From Gammaproteobacteria bacterium (GTDB lineage Bacteria; Pseudomonadota; Gammaproteobacteria; SZUA-152): 64,000 nucleotides of DNA. Positions 1 through 8,034 of this stretch are shown piece after piece (positions within the stretch are counted from its first letter, which is position 1; each line of letters starts with the position of its first letter). The translations under genes and the position numbers were made by a program. The notes below the pieces were generated by a model. The model had not been told where the DNA came from and did not search any database. It was given only the letters and a program-made list of their open reading frames with translations. The stretch is from positions 1 to 64,000 of the forward strand of contig JAKIUF010000024.1 in the NCBI GenBank assembly GCA_021647705.1, written 5' to 3'.

Positions 1-17
1 GTGACTGCCTGCGGAAA

Positions 18-494
18 CTAAGCGCTGGGGGGGGGGGGGGTAGCTGCAACGGCAGGTGTACGCCGGGAATTACGGGGCGGAGTGGCCGATGGGCTTTTGC
101 GTGCCGGTGTTTTTCTGCGATCTTTTTGCTTGGCTTTTGTCGTTAGCTCTTCGAGCTGCGAGGCTCCGATCATCATGGTGGCGTTGGCATTTTGGGCTAT
201 CGCGGCAGTTTCACTTTGAAACAATATCTGATAATGGCCCATAGTCAGCACGTCGCCATTGTGCAGAGTGTGTGTTTTGGCTTGTTTGCCATTAACGAAG
301 GTACCGTTGGTACTGCCAAGGTCTTCTATATAGGAGGAGTCAAATACGGTGACAATCTGTGCATGGTGGCCGCTGACTGCCGGGTCATCGATGCTCAGGT
401 CATTGTCCTGGTTACGGCCGATAGTCAGCGAGCCTTGCTCCAGCTCGCGTTCATCGACTTGAAAGTTTTCCCGGTTAACGGTGATTTTGGCCAT
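18..494 (-). CDS. FHA-domain protein with homopolymer at its 3' end
   Basis: This 158-residue cytoplasmic protein has one forkhead-associated domain, which binds phosphothreonine peptides. The hallmark residues are visible: GR at 26-27, S41 and H44 of the SxxH motif, and DLGSTNGTFVNG at 58-69. The tail after about residue 110 is basic and rich in Pro, Ser and Thr, and looks disordered. There is no kinase or transmembrane segment, so the partner is unknown. The last codons are read from a run of 14 C (14 G on the plus strand, 27-40), which encodes a Pro stretch followed by Ser-Ala-stop. Both other frames after the run stay open to the window edge, so a one-base change would lengthen the protein. 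The tract could be phase-variable or a sequencing error. The start has no clear Shine-Dalgarno and lies 5 bp after the preceding stop. The domain call is firm; the C-terminus is not. Confidence 0.8.
   Translation of the reverse strand: MAKITVNRENFQVDERELEQGSLTIGRNQDNDLSIDDPAVSGHHAQIVTVFDSSYIEDLGSTNGTFVNGKQAKTHTLHNGDVLTMGHYQILFQSETAAIAQNANATMMIGASQLEELTTKAKQKDRRKTPARKSPSATPPRNSRRTPAVAATPPPPSA
27..40. repeat. 14-bp poly-G homopolymer inside the FHA gene
   Basis: Fourteen consecutive G on the plus strand lie within the last codons of the minus-strand FHA gene. Runs of this length are prone to slipped-strand mispairing and to sequencing error. Length changes of 1 or 2 would switch the reading frame four codons before the stop. 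Confidence 0.9.
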
Positions 495-499
495 GGTAT

Positions 500-760
500 T
501 TAGACGCGCCGTTGGCGGTGGATTGTGGGTTGAAAGTGATTATTATTAATAGGTGCGGTTACCAGCGTAAGTGGTGTGGGTTTTGCTGGCAAGTCATTTT
601 CACTCTTTGTTGCGTCACTTATGGAGAGAATCTCAAATTGTGCATGGGTAGTGGCGTAAGCCATTTGCAGGGTGAAATCCTCCAGGCTATCGAGGCAGTC
701 CCGCAAGGTGATTTCCAGTGATTTGCTTAGCGGGTTGTCAGGAAGGGTGTCGTTAGCCAT
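500..760 (-). CDS. Small protein of unknown function
   Basis: I do not recognise this protein. Two starts are possible. The ATG at 877 overlaps the suhB stop as TAATG, suggesting translational coupling, and gives 125 residues. The internal ATG at 760 gives 86 residues and begins with a much more protein-like sequence (MANDTLPDNPLSKSLEITL). The first 39 residues of the long version are Arg/Pro-rich and resemble non-coding translation, so I chose 760. The core is acidic and predicted helical (LEITLRDCLDSLEDFTLQMAYATTHAQFEILSI); the C-terminus is Pro-, Asn- and Arg-rich. No signal peptide or membrane segment is seen. It lies between suhB and the FHA gene on the same strand and may be co-transcribed with both. 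Confidence 0.5.
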   Translation of the reverse strand: MANDTLPDNPLSKSLEITLRDCLDSLEDFTLQMAYATTHAQFEILSISDATKSENDLPAKPTPLTLVTAPINNNHFQPTIHRQRRV

Positions 761-876
761 GTGTTTGTTACGCGCGCGATGCGTTTGCCTTTTAAGGGTA
801 AATTCAGGAAACACAACGGCGCACAAGGGCAATACTTGAGTCAGTCTTGATGGGAACGCCGGGAGCAAAGCAGTCA

Positions 877-1686
877 TTATCGGGCAAGTTTTGCGGTTAA
901 ATGTGGGCGGATTTTCTGCAAAATTGCTTTGAAGACCTTGGGATTTCCGGCCACGACATTACCCGTGCTGAGGTAGTCGTCACCCCCCCCAAAGTCGCTC
1001 ACCAGTCCACCGGCCTCCTGCACCAGCAGTGTGCCAGCGGCCATGTCCCAGGGGCTGAGTCCTATTTCCCAAAAACCATCAAGGCGGCCAGCGGCCACAT
1101 AGGCTAGATCCAGCGCCGCAGAACCGGGCCGACGAATGCCTGCAGTCATGGGAAACAAAGCTTTGAAGGTGGCCAGATAGGCGTCTAAATGCTGTTGTTG
1201 CTTGAAAGGGAAGCCAGTGCCAAGCAGTGCGCCTTCCAATCCTTTGCGTGGAGTGACGCGCAGACGGCGGTCATTAAGCTGGGCTCCGCCACCACGGGAG
1301 GCCGTGAACAGCTCTTGACGCATGGGGTCGTAAATAACGGCGTGTTCCAGGCGGCCCTTGTGGCTCACACCAATGGACACGGCAAACTGCGGGAAGCCGT
1401 GCAGGAAATTCGTGGTGCCATCCAGCGGATCGATGATCCATTGATAGTCCACGCCATCCTTTTTACCTGCCTGCTCACCGGTTTCTTCGCCAAGAATGCC
1501 GTGGTTGGGATAGGCCTCGTGAATGATACCGATAATGGATTCTTCGGCCTGACGATCAACTTCGGTGACAAAGTCATTGCTGGTTTTTTCGGTGATGTCG
1601 AGGCGGTCCACCTGTTCCACAGCACTGGCGATGAGGTTACCTGCGCGGCGCGCGGCACGGACGGCGATATTGACGATGGGATGCAT
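877..1686 (-). CDS. suhB: SuhB, inositol-1-monophosphatase family protein
   Basis: This is a 269-residue Mg2+-dependent inositol monophosphatase. In enterobacteria SuhB also binds NusA/NusG antitermination complexes on rRNA operons; that role is transferred from the family. The metal-site motifs are intact: E67-E68 (GEE), D86-P-L-D89-G-T and the C-terminal W213-D214 (PWDMAAG). Length and N-terminus match the family. In many gammaproteobacteria suhB is divergent from trmJ with a short gap; here the gap is occupied by the roughly 24-kb injection-system block. Family identity is certain. Confidence 0.95.
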   Translation of the reverse strand: MHPIVNIAVRAARRAGNLIASAVEQVDRLDITEKTSNDFVTEVDRQAEESIIGIIHEAYPNHGILGEETGEQAGKKDGVDYQWIIDPLDGTTNFLHGFPQFAVSIGVSHKGRLEHAVIYDPMRQELFTASRGGGAQLNDRRLRVTPRKGLEGALLGTGFPFKQQQHLDAYLATFKALFPMTAGIRRPGSAALDLAYVAAGRLDGFWEIGLSPWDMAAGTLLVQEAGGLVSDFGGGDDYLSTGNVVAGNPKVFKAILQKIRPHLTAKLAR

Positions 1687-2085
1687 GGTTTCTCTTTATG
1701 CTTGTTTTGTTCGTGTTTCAAAAACGACCGCTGGTGATCCAGTGGCGGGCCGTGGTCAGCCGCGCGCGACTCTAGCAGAATTGTCTCGGAATTGCGACAG
1801 GTGCCATGGTTGGTTGTTCCAGATGATGGGGTGGATAAGTTCCCGGTTTCAGCCCGTTTTTGCCTGAAACATCTACTGTGACTGTGAATTAAACGCTAAA
1901 AACATCTGTTTTAAGAATCACCGGGTATTTAACGCAGAGGTCGCAGAGGCGCAAAGAACAAAAAGTTTATACTGTTTTTCTCTGCGTCCTTTGCGCCTCT
2001 GCGACCTCTGCGTTTACAACACTGGCTTTGATAGTGTTATACGTCCCTAAAAGTCAGGCTGAGCCGTTACTTTGATTTTTATTCC
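1687..2085. other. Intergenic region between suhB and the eCIS block
   Basis: This 399-bp stretch lies upstream of suhB and downstream of the last injection-system gene. It should hold the suhB promoter, though I see no clear -35/-10 pair. The one strong structure is the hairpin at 1931-2014, which could also limit read-through from the eCIS operon. No convincing small ORF is present. Confidence 0.6.
1931..2014. repeat. Perfect 26-bp inverted repeat, CGCAGAGG family
   Basis: The arms at 1931-1956 and 1989-2014 are exact reverse complements (26/26), separated by 32 bp. The arm contains the repeated unit CGCAGAGG. Related hairpins lie at 36869-36932 and 39139-39272, so this is a dispersed palindromic repeat family in this genome. 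Confidence 0.9.
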
Positions 2086-2580
2086 TTAACGGTCGAAAGT
2101 GGCGATTGTTTTTTGCATTTTTTTCAGAGCTGAAATGCTCAGTTTTTTGTTTTTATCATTCAGTTTATTTGAGTCGCTCACATACTTTTGTAACGTTTTT
2201 GATGCTGCGACCCCATTGGGTTGTTTTTTTAATTCGTTGCCTGCGGCCTTGAGGCTTTGTAAAAAATCTTTTTGTCGATTTTCCAGGTCAACAAATTTTT
2301 TATCCAGGGAGCGTTCAAACTGTTTTAATTTTTCTGACATTTCATGGGCAATGTTTTCAACAGGGTCAATAGAATTTCGACGATTAGATTTACTGTCTTC
2401 AGGAATCACGGGGATACGTACAATAAAACCTTTGCGAACAGATTTGAATGTTTTGAGTTCCGGGTTGATTTTCAGCAGGGCGGCTTCAGCCTGTTTTCGG
2501 GCTTTATCGGACAGGTTTTTGTAAGCTTTGTCGGCGATATCGCGTACTGATTTTTCATTGCGTAATAATAAATATTTCAT
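2086..2580 (-). CDS. Small terminal protein of the eCIS operon, possibly LysM-like with coiled coil
   Basis: This 164-residue basic protein is encoded 34 bp after the giant beta-helix gene and ends the injection-system operon. Residues 1-57 resemble the layout of short tail-X/LysM modules: a beta strand (KYLLL), a helical stretch, an NPEL turn and an ending GFIVRIP. The resemblance is weak. Residues 80-165 are Lys-, Gln- and Leu-rich and predicted helical or coiled coil. There is no signal peptide, cysteine or catalytic motif. It could be a minor baseplate part, a fibre chaperone or a payload adaptor; I cannot decide from sequence alone. Confidence 0.6.
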   Translation of the reverse strand: MKYLLLRNEKSVRDIADKAYKNLSDKARKQAEAALLKINPELKTFKSVRKGFIVRIPVIPEDSKSNRRNSIDPVENIAHEMSEKLKQFERSLDKKFVDLENRQKDFLQSLKAAGNELKKQPNGVAASKTLQKYVSDSNKLNDKNKKLSISALKKMQKTIATFDR

Positions 2581-2614
2581 TGTGTCAGTGTCCTGTAGGT
2601 CTGTTAGTGAAACC

Positions 2615-5600
2615 TCAAATGTTGATATTCAATGATTTCCAGGGTTCCGGGAGAGGAATGGCACCCGCGCTGGCCGCTCCGCTGTTAACAATGATATTGC
2701 CTGTCGTCATATTTCCCATGACCACATAGCGGCGAGCTTGAACCGTTAATATACTTTGATCATCTCTGCTCATCAGACGATTGTTATTGGCACCTACGTG
2801 GTCGGCGCTTAACGAGACAAGCTCATTTTTCATCGGTGTCTCTGATTTGACTTCATTGTCAATAAAGCCGCAGTACATGGGTGCCACAATTTCGACTGCG
2901 GCAGAAATGCCTGATGTTCCGTCAAAACAGTTGCCATTTACACTGATATTGTTTGTTGCGCTCAGGTTTAAAAGCCGGGTTGCCAGCACCGCATAATTTC
3001 TGTTATTAACGCTGATCAGTGGCGCGCTACCCGTGGCTGCAATGGATGAACCAGCAGCCTCACCGCGTAGAGTGCCGCCTCCCATCAAGACATATAATGG
3101 TTTCCACTCGGCATTTGCCCGTCTTTCAGCGATCATGTCATCCCTTTGAGGGATGCGGCTTATTTCGTTGTTGTTGACTTCAAAGTCACCCACTCGGCCA
3201 CCCATAAAAATGCCGGTGCCATAGCCGGTATAACTTGCCGGTGTTACGGCAAGCAATCGATTGCCGGTAATGCGCACAGCACCGCTGTTAATGACGGCGA
3301 TGCCTGTTCGGATGGTGGCCGTGTAGCTTGTGCGTACAACACCGTCAAATACATTGTTAGTGATGTCGGCGCGCACGCAGGCATGCAGGAGGACGGCTGC
3401 AAGCGTATTAGTTTCTGCTGACATGATGCCTGCCACGTCGTTAAACTGGTTGTTTTCTAGGCTTAAATATTCAATAGAGCCATCTTCTTCAACAATAAAA
3501 GCCGAGCCTGAAATATTTTCAAGCTGGTTTTGTTTGACCATCATTTTTCCGACACCCGCTTGTACGGTTATGGCATGACCCCGGTAGTTGCGAATGCGGT
3601 TGCCAATGACTTGCTGGTTGGCGCTGTCTTCGGGGTCGAGGCCTTCAACAAATGCAATGGCATGACCACTGTCTTGAGTGTCGTCGTCCACTTCCAGGTC
3701 GTTGCAGAGAATGCGTAAGTTGGAAACGCCACTGCGAATGCCGTTCTGGCAGTTGGTCAGCAAATTGTTTTCGATAGTGACAGCGGTGTTGTCGAGTGTT
3801 GCACCGGTCAGTTCGATACCGGCATTGTCTGCATTGCCGATATGATTGTGGCGCATATCCAGTTTGCCCAGATGAAAACTCGTCCCGGTAAAACTGATGC
3901 CTTGTGTACTACAGGATAAAAGGCAGTCGGTCAGGGAAAAATTCAATGTTCCCAGAAATTCGTCTTGCAAGCGTGGGCCGATGATTCCCCGTTCCGCCGC
4001 GATGTTACATTTTTGCACGGTGACCAGTATGGCCAGGCCAGTAAACTGAATACCGTGACTGGTGGCATCGCCAACGGCCAGATTAATAATAAAACAATCA
4101 ATAAGATTCAGTGCTATTACGTTGTTAACCGTGATCGCGGTATTAAAACCCTGTGCCACGGCAGTCAGTACAAAAAGTTTTTCCACGGTGATATCGGTTG
4201 CGATGCTGTCGTCGCCACCTATTTCAATCAATGACATTGCCTGTCGGGAAATCAGACGGGTTTGCCAGCCCTGTCCACGTAATGTGACTGACTGACCGGT
4301 GATTCGAATGGGTTGACTGATTTGATACTCACCAACACTGAGACAAACCGTTCCGCCTCCTTGTGTAATCACCTGATCTATGGCTTGTTGAATGGTGGCG
4401 CTGCCGTTGTTGTGAGTGTCCGGGTGAACGCAAATCGTGCAGGCACAGCCTTCACCACCCGCTTCAGGCGGCCAGAGTGTGCGGCAATCGGTTATGCCAT
4501 TGCTGTTAACAATTGCCAGCTTTGCGTAATGATGATGAATGCCCATGGGGGGCGCGCGATCCAATTGTTCAATGGAGGCATCATTTACCCGGGCAGAGAA
4601 AACCCAGTAATCGCCTGTTTTATATTCAGGCGCAAAGTCTGCTTCATCCACCACACTTTCCAGATCAAAATCGACCAGAATGCCTTTTTCCAAAAACAAC
4701 CGGGTGCCAGCGGCAGGAATTTCAATGGCTCCGCTGCTGGTTGCCGCATCGAGATCGGTGTACTCACTTTCGTTTTCCCGGAATACAATGCCGGCATGAT
4801 CCCAGCGAATAATGCGTGTGTTGCGTGTCGGCTCGGTCTGGTCACTGCCATCAATGGGGAACTCGCCGTTTCCCGCGCCGGTGGGGAGTGGGTCACCTTC
4901 CAGGGTAATGGTGCGAGTTGCACTGTCGATACCATCACCCAGCCGGATACGCCGCAACTCACCCGGCAGGCCCATCAGACCCCGATGGTCGTCGGTGATT
5001 TCCACCCAGTCGCCTTCATGAAAACTGAGTACGTCGTCGCGCCCCAGTGAATCCACCACAATGTTATTACCGCCGGTGATTGCACTGATGCGTGAGGAGA
5101 CAACGGCATTGTCGCGTGACCATTTAAAGGTGGCAGTGCCCACGGGGCCGCTATCGTGGACCTGTACACGATACAGCTGATTTTCCAGACCTTTATAACC
5201 GGCCTGGGGAGGTAACAGGCAAGGGTTGTCATCGTCGGTCAAATTACCCGTGTCTGTGGACAGGCGTGCTGATGAAGGGTGGATGGTTTCCAGCCAGCCG
5301 GGAATATCAACATCGGTGACTGTGGGGGCCAGGGCACCGACATCATCGAGAAATTTTACCTGCCAGACCGTCTGCTGGCGGGCCGTGGTATCCACGCCGA
5401 CAGCCGCGTCAACCAGACTCGCGTCCTGTAAATAAGTGATGTCCCGTTGCCAGACATCGACATACATCAGGTAGCTCTCTCCCTCTGGCAATGCGGGCGG
5501 GTTGGGATAATAGGGCTGTGCGTCGTAGGCGGTTGTTCCGGGCAGGCCCGAGGGTGCGGCATTGATATTGGCACCGGATAATTTTGCGGTGCCGGAAATT

Positions 5601-5911
5601 TCGGCCAGCCGGGCATCCCACTTCAGGGTATCGGTATGGTTTTCCGCTAACAGGCCATCGACATAAATGCGTCCCGCTCCGATTTCAATGGCATCGGCGC
5701 TACCACTGATTAAAAAACCATCGGCGGTTTCCCGGGGTACGACACTGGGCCCGAAGGTATCCAGAGATTCGGCCTGCATGTGTCGATTGAGCTGGTCCAC
5801 CAGGGTGTTCCAGTCCGCGTCTGTTTGCACACGCCCTTGCTGCATAACAACGCTGAAATAATCATCCAGCGGGTTGAATTTTTTTCGGCTTAGATCAAAG
5901 CTCATGGTCAA
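2615..5911 (-). CDS. DUF6519/right-handed beta-helix protein, candidate eCIS fibre
   Basis: This 1098-residue protein starts with a segment typical of DUF6519 proteins (FNPLDDYFSVVMQQGRVQTD and the following W/N residues), which I recognise from phage-tail-like loci. Residues to about 450 are mixed beta with a CACTIC cysteine cluster near 490. From about 500 onward the protein shows parallel beta-helix architecture: ATIQQAIDQV, GGGTVCL and RITGQSVTLRGQGW, followed by many rungs with Asn ladders (ENNLLTN, NNVFDG, NNNEIS). Such helices serve as phage tailspikes and carbohydrate-binding or cleaving fibres. No catalytic residues can be assigned. It occupies the place where Afp13-type receptor-binding fibres lie in other eCIS, so target recognition is the likely role by inference. 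There is no signal peptide. The ATG at 5905 is an alternative start two codons in. Confidence 0.8.
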   Translation of the reverse strand: MTMSFDLSRKKFNPLDDYFSVVMQQGRVQTDADWNTLVDQLNRHMQAESLDTFGPSVVPRETADGFLISGSADAIEIGAGRIYVDGLLAENHTDTLKWDARLAEISGTAKLSGANINAAPSGLPGTTAYDAQPYYPNPPALPEGESYLMYVDVWQRDITYLQDASLVDAAVGVDTTARQQTVWQVKFLDDVGALAPTVTDVDIPGWLETIHPSSARLSTDTGNLTDDDNPCLLPPQAGYKGLENQLYRVQVHDSGPVGTATFKWSRDNAVVSSRISAITGGNNIVVDSLGRDDVLSFHEGDWVEITDDHRGLMGLPGELRRIRLGDGIDSATRTITLEGDPLPTGAGNGEFPIDGSDQTEPTRNTRIIRWDHAGIVFRENESEYTDLDAATSSGAIEIPAAGTRLFLEKGILVDFDLESVVDEADFAPEYKTGDYWVFSARVNDASIEQLDRAPPMGIHHHYAKLAIVNSNGITDCRTLWPPEAGGEGCACTICVHPDTHNNGSATIQQAIDQVITQGGGTVCLSVGEYQISQPIRITGQSVTLRGQGWQTRLISRQAMSLIEIGGDDSIATDITVEKLFVLTAVAQGFNTAITVNNVIALNLIDCFIINLAVGDATSHGIQFTGLAILVTVQKCNIAAERGIIGPRLQDEFLGTLNFSLTDCLLSCSTQGISFTGTSFHLGKLDMRHNHIGNADNAGIELTGATLDNTAVTIENNLLTNCQNGIRSGVSNLRILCNDLEVDDDTQDSGHAIAFVEGLDPEDSANQQVIGNRIRNYRGHAITVQAGVGKMMVKQNQLENISGSAFIVEEDGSIEYLSLENNQFNDVAGIMSAETNTLAAVLLHACVRADITNNVFDGVVRTSYTATIRTGIAVINSGAVRITGNRLLAVTPASYTGYGTGIFMGGRVGDFEVNNNEISRIPQRDDMIAERRANAEWKPLYVLMGGGTLRGEAAGSSIAATGSAPLISVNNRNYAVLATRLLNLSATNNISVNGNCFDGTSGISAAVEIVAPMYCGFIDNEVKSETPMKNELVSLSADHVGANNNRLMSRDDQSILTVQARRYVVMGNMTTGNIIVNSGAASAGAIPLPEPWKSLNINI

Positions 5912-5949
5912 TTCCTTTGGGCATTTTCATGCTTGTTTTGTCAATTAGC

Positions 5950-8034
5950 TCAGGTTTCATAAAAAAGTCCTGCTTCCAGGCCAACGCGCAAATATTCACG
6001 CAGACGAATGCGTAAGTTCCGGTCGCGTTGTGGTGCATACAAATGATGGAAGGCACCCATTTCACTTTCGTCGTCTGCACCTCGCCAGATGGCTTCCGCA
6101 GTGAGTTGCGACAGTTGTCCATAAGCGGCCTGTCCAAAATTCAGTGAGGTAAAACGGGGTGACAGGCGTCGTGCGCTGTCGGCGGAATCCGGCTGGCAGC
6201 GATAACGTCGCGGCACAATGGCGTTAAAGGGCAGGAAGCTGAAACGCACACAGCCGGTTTGTTTGCGTTCAGTCCATACCGGTGCATTCCAGGTATCCGC
6301 AGCAGACAGGCGCGCGAGCAAAATACAGTTACTGACGGTATCAAACTCCCGGGCATGAATTTTGCCAATCACGGTGCTTGCGGTGGCGCTTAGTGTTGCA
6401 CCGGGGCTGTTGTCGTCGAGGTCGGCAAATGCCACCGCTTCTGCGTCAGTGGCATCGACGATGCTGTCAAACAGGGCCAGCCGGGATTCCGGTACCATGC
6501 GCAGGGCACCGGTAATGGCACGTTCGATGGAGACAGAAACATTGGCCAGGGCAACGCTGATGCTCACAGCGGCGGGGGTAAGCGGATTACCATCGGCATC
6601 CAGTGTACGACCCGGCACCCAGGTGCAGTGTACTATTTCCAGTTGGCTCAGATTGTTTGTGCCGGTGTCCGGCACGGTTAATAAATCACCGCTGAGCAGA
6701 CAGCCGTTGATGCTGAAGCGGCTGCCTTCTCCACCGTTGACGGTGAGCGGGCCGGTGAGTGCCAGATGCGGGTTGCGGAGATTAGCCGCGCGCAGTTCAA
6801 TACCGGCATTGTCGGCAACGCTGACGGTCAGCGTTTCTTCATAACGGCCATTGTCGGTGATTTCCACGACACCGGCTCCGCCCAGTGCGTCCAGCGCGGC
6901 CTGTAGTGTGGGGTGCGTGAGCGTGGGTACCGGGATGACTGTCGCGCCATCTTGCAGGGCAAAACTGTTTTCCCGTTCGTATTCACCACCACCCATGTCG
7001 GCACTAAAACCCCGGTGGTATGAGACCAGAACATTGGCGGGGTTCGCAGCCTCCGGGGGCAGGGCAATACGCCCCAATACCGGGTCGATGGCGTAAGTGT
7101 TTTCAGCGGCCTCGTGAGCCCAGGCGGGGCCGTCATCACTGAGGTTACAGATACGGATTTGTTCGCGGGGAATTTCGGTACTGTCTACATGGAGTACGAT
7201 GCTCGGCTCGTCATTATCAATCTCACTCGCAGCGGTGGCTCGCTGGCCATAATAGCGGTCGAGGTGATCGTGCAGTTGTCGGCGCGCCAAAGGTTCCGGG
7301 ACATTTTCAGGGCTGGCCAGTTGGCTGATCAACCCCTGCCGTGTGCTGAGAGGACGGGAATACAAAGGCAGTGCGTGTCCCAGCGGGCTGACCAGATAAC
7401 GTCGTTCGGCCAGCCGCAGGGCCGGGCTTTTGGTATGCTCATAAGCTTCCAGCCGCCACAAAAAGATACCGATGCTGGGAATGTTAAATTGCCCGCGACT
7501 GGATTCAACCCGGCGTACATCCACCGTGTGTTGCACGCGATTAAACGCGGAGCCGATCCGGGCCAGCGGTTCCATGTTGCGCATGTCAGGACTGTAATGT
7601 ACGTCGTCGCGGTGGTGATTCATGTGTTGTGTCCAGCCCAGTTCCTTGAAGAACTCAACGGCCCTGGCATTCCAGCCCGTCACATCGCGGGCCAGTTGTT
7701 CAAGCACAACGGCAGTGCCTTTGCGCCGACGCAAGGCAATGGTATGCGCCACTTCTGCGCGAGGGCTGGCGACATCGGGCACTTTACCGTGCAGACTTTG
7801 GTAGCCAATCACGTCGCCAATATAGGGTGTTAGCCAGTCGGCACAGGTTTCGATAAACAAGTCGTCGTAGCTTTGTTCAATGTTCTCTTCCATCAGCGCC
7901 ATTTGTTCGGCGATAACGGCCACCAGATCTTCCTGCGGGCCGTTTTCCCAACCATTTTGTTCGGCGATTTCTGCATCACGGATGCGATGGATCGCAGGCA
8001 GCAGTTCCAACAGTTGTTGACTATTGATGCTCAT
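5950..8034 (-). CDS. P2 gpI-like baseplate protein with beta-helix C-terminal part
   Basis: The 694-residue product has an N-terminal region (about 1-120) similar to phage tail protein I / wedge proteins, with LLPAIHRIRDAE, the DDLFIETCADWLTPYIGDVIG segment and RRRKGTAVVLEQLARDVTGW. Residues 370-600 form short repetitive beta strands (GGAGVVEITDNGRYEETLTV, GIELRAANLRNPHLAL), suggesting a small beta-helix or Ig-like appendage. In phage P2 and eCIS this family ends the baseplate wedge and carries the fibre, which fits its position between the J-type genes and the large beta-helix fibre. Its start overlaps the preceding stop by 4 bp (ATGA), indicating coupled translation. Confidence 0.8.
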   Translation of the reverse strand: MSINSQQLLELLPAIHRIRDAEIAEQNGWENGPQEDLVAVIAEQMALMEENIEQSYDDLFIETCADWLTPYIGDVIGYQSLHGKVPDVASPRAEVAHTIALRRRKGTAVVLEQLARDVTGWNARAVEFFKELGWTQHMNHHRDDVHYSPDMRNMEPLARIGSAFNRVQHTVDVRRVESSRGQFNIPSIGIFLWRLEAYEHTKSPALRLAERRYLVSPLGHALPLYSRPLSTRQGLISQLASPENVPEPLARRQLHDHLDRYYGQRATAASEIDNDEPSIVLHVDSTEIPREQIRICNLSDDGPAWAHEAAENTYAIDPVLGRIALPPEAANPANVLVSYHRGFSADMGGGEYERENSFALQDGATVIPVPTLTHPTLQAALDALGGAGVVEITDNGRYEETLTVSVADNAGIELRAANLRNPHLALTGPLTVNGGEGSRFSINGCLLSGDLLTVPDTGTNNLSQLEIVHCTWVPGRTLDADGNPLTPAAVSISVALANVSVSIERAITGALRMVPESRLALFDSIVDATDAEAVAFADLDDNSPGATLSATASTVIGKIHAREFDTVSNCILLARLSAADTWNAPVWTERKQTGCVRFSFLPFNAIVPRRYRCQPDSADSARRLSPRFTSLNFGQAAYGQLSQLTAEAIWRGADDESEMGAFHHLYAPQRDRNLRIRLREYLRVGLEAGLFYET

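Noticed and set aside
1690-2085. Attachment site or integrase remnant at the eCIS edge
   Set aside because: No integrase, tRNA end or direct repeat shared with the 26.3-27.2 kb edge could be seen.
4313-5050. Plus-strand 245-codon frame opposite the beta-helix gene
   Set aside because: Antisense shadow of a well-supported gene with no recognisable domains.
7114-7833. Plus-strand 239-codon frame opposite the gpI-like gene
   Set aside because: Antisense shadow; the minus-strand gene has clear phage-tail motifs and overlapping neighbours.
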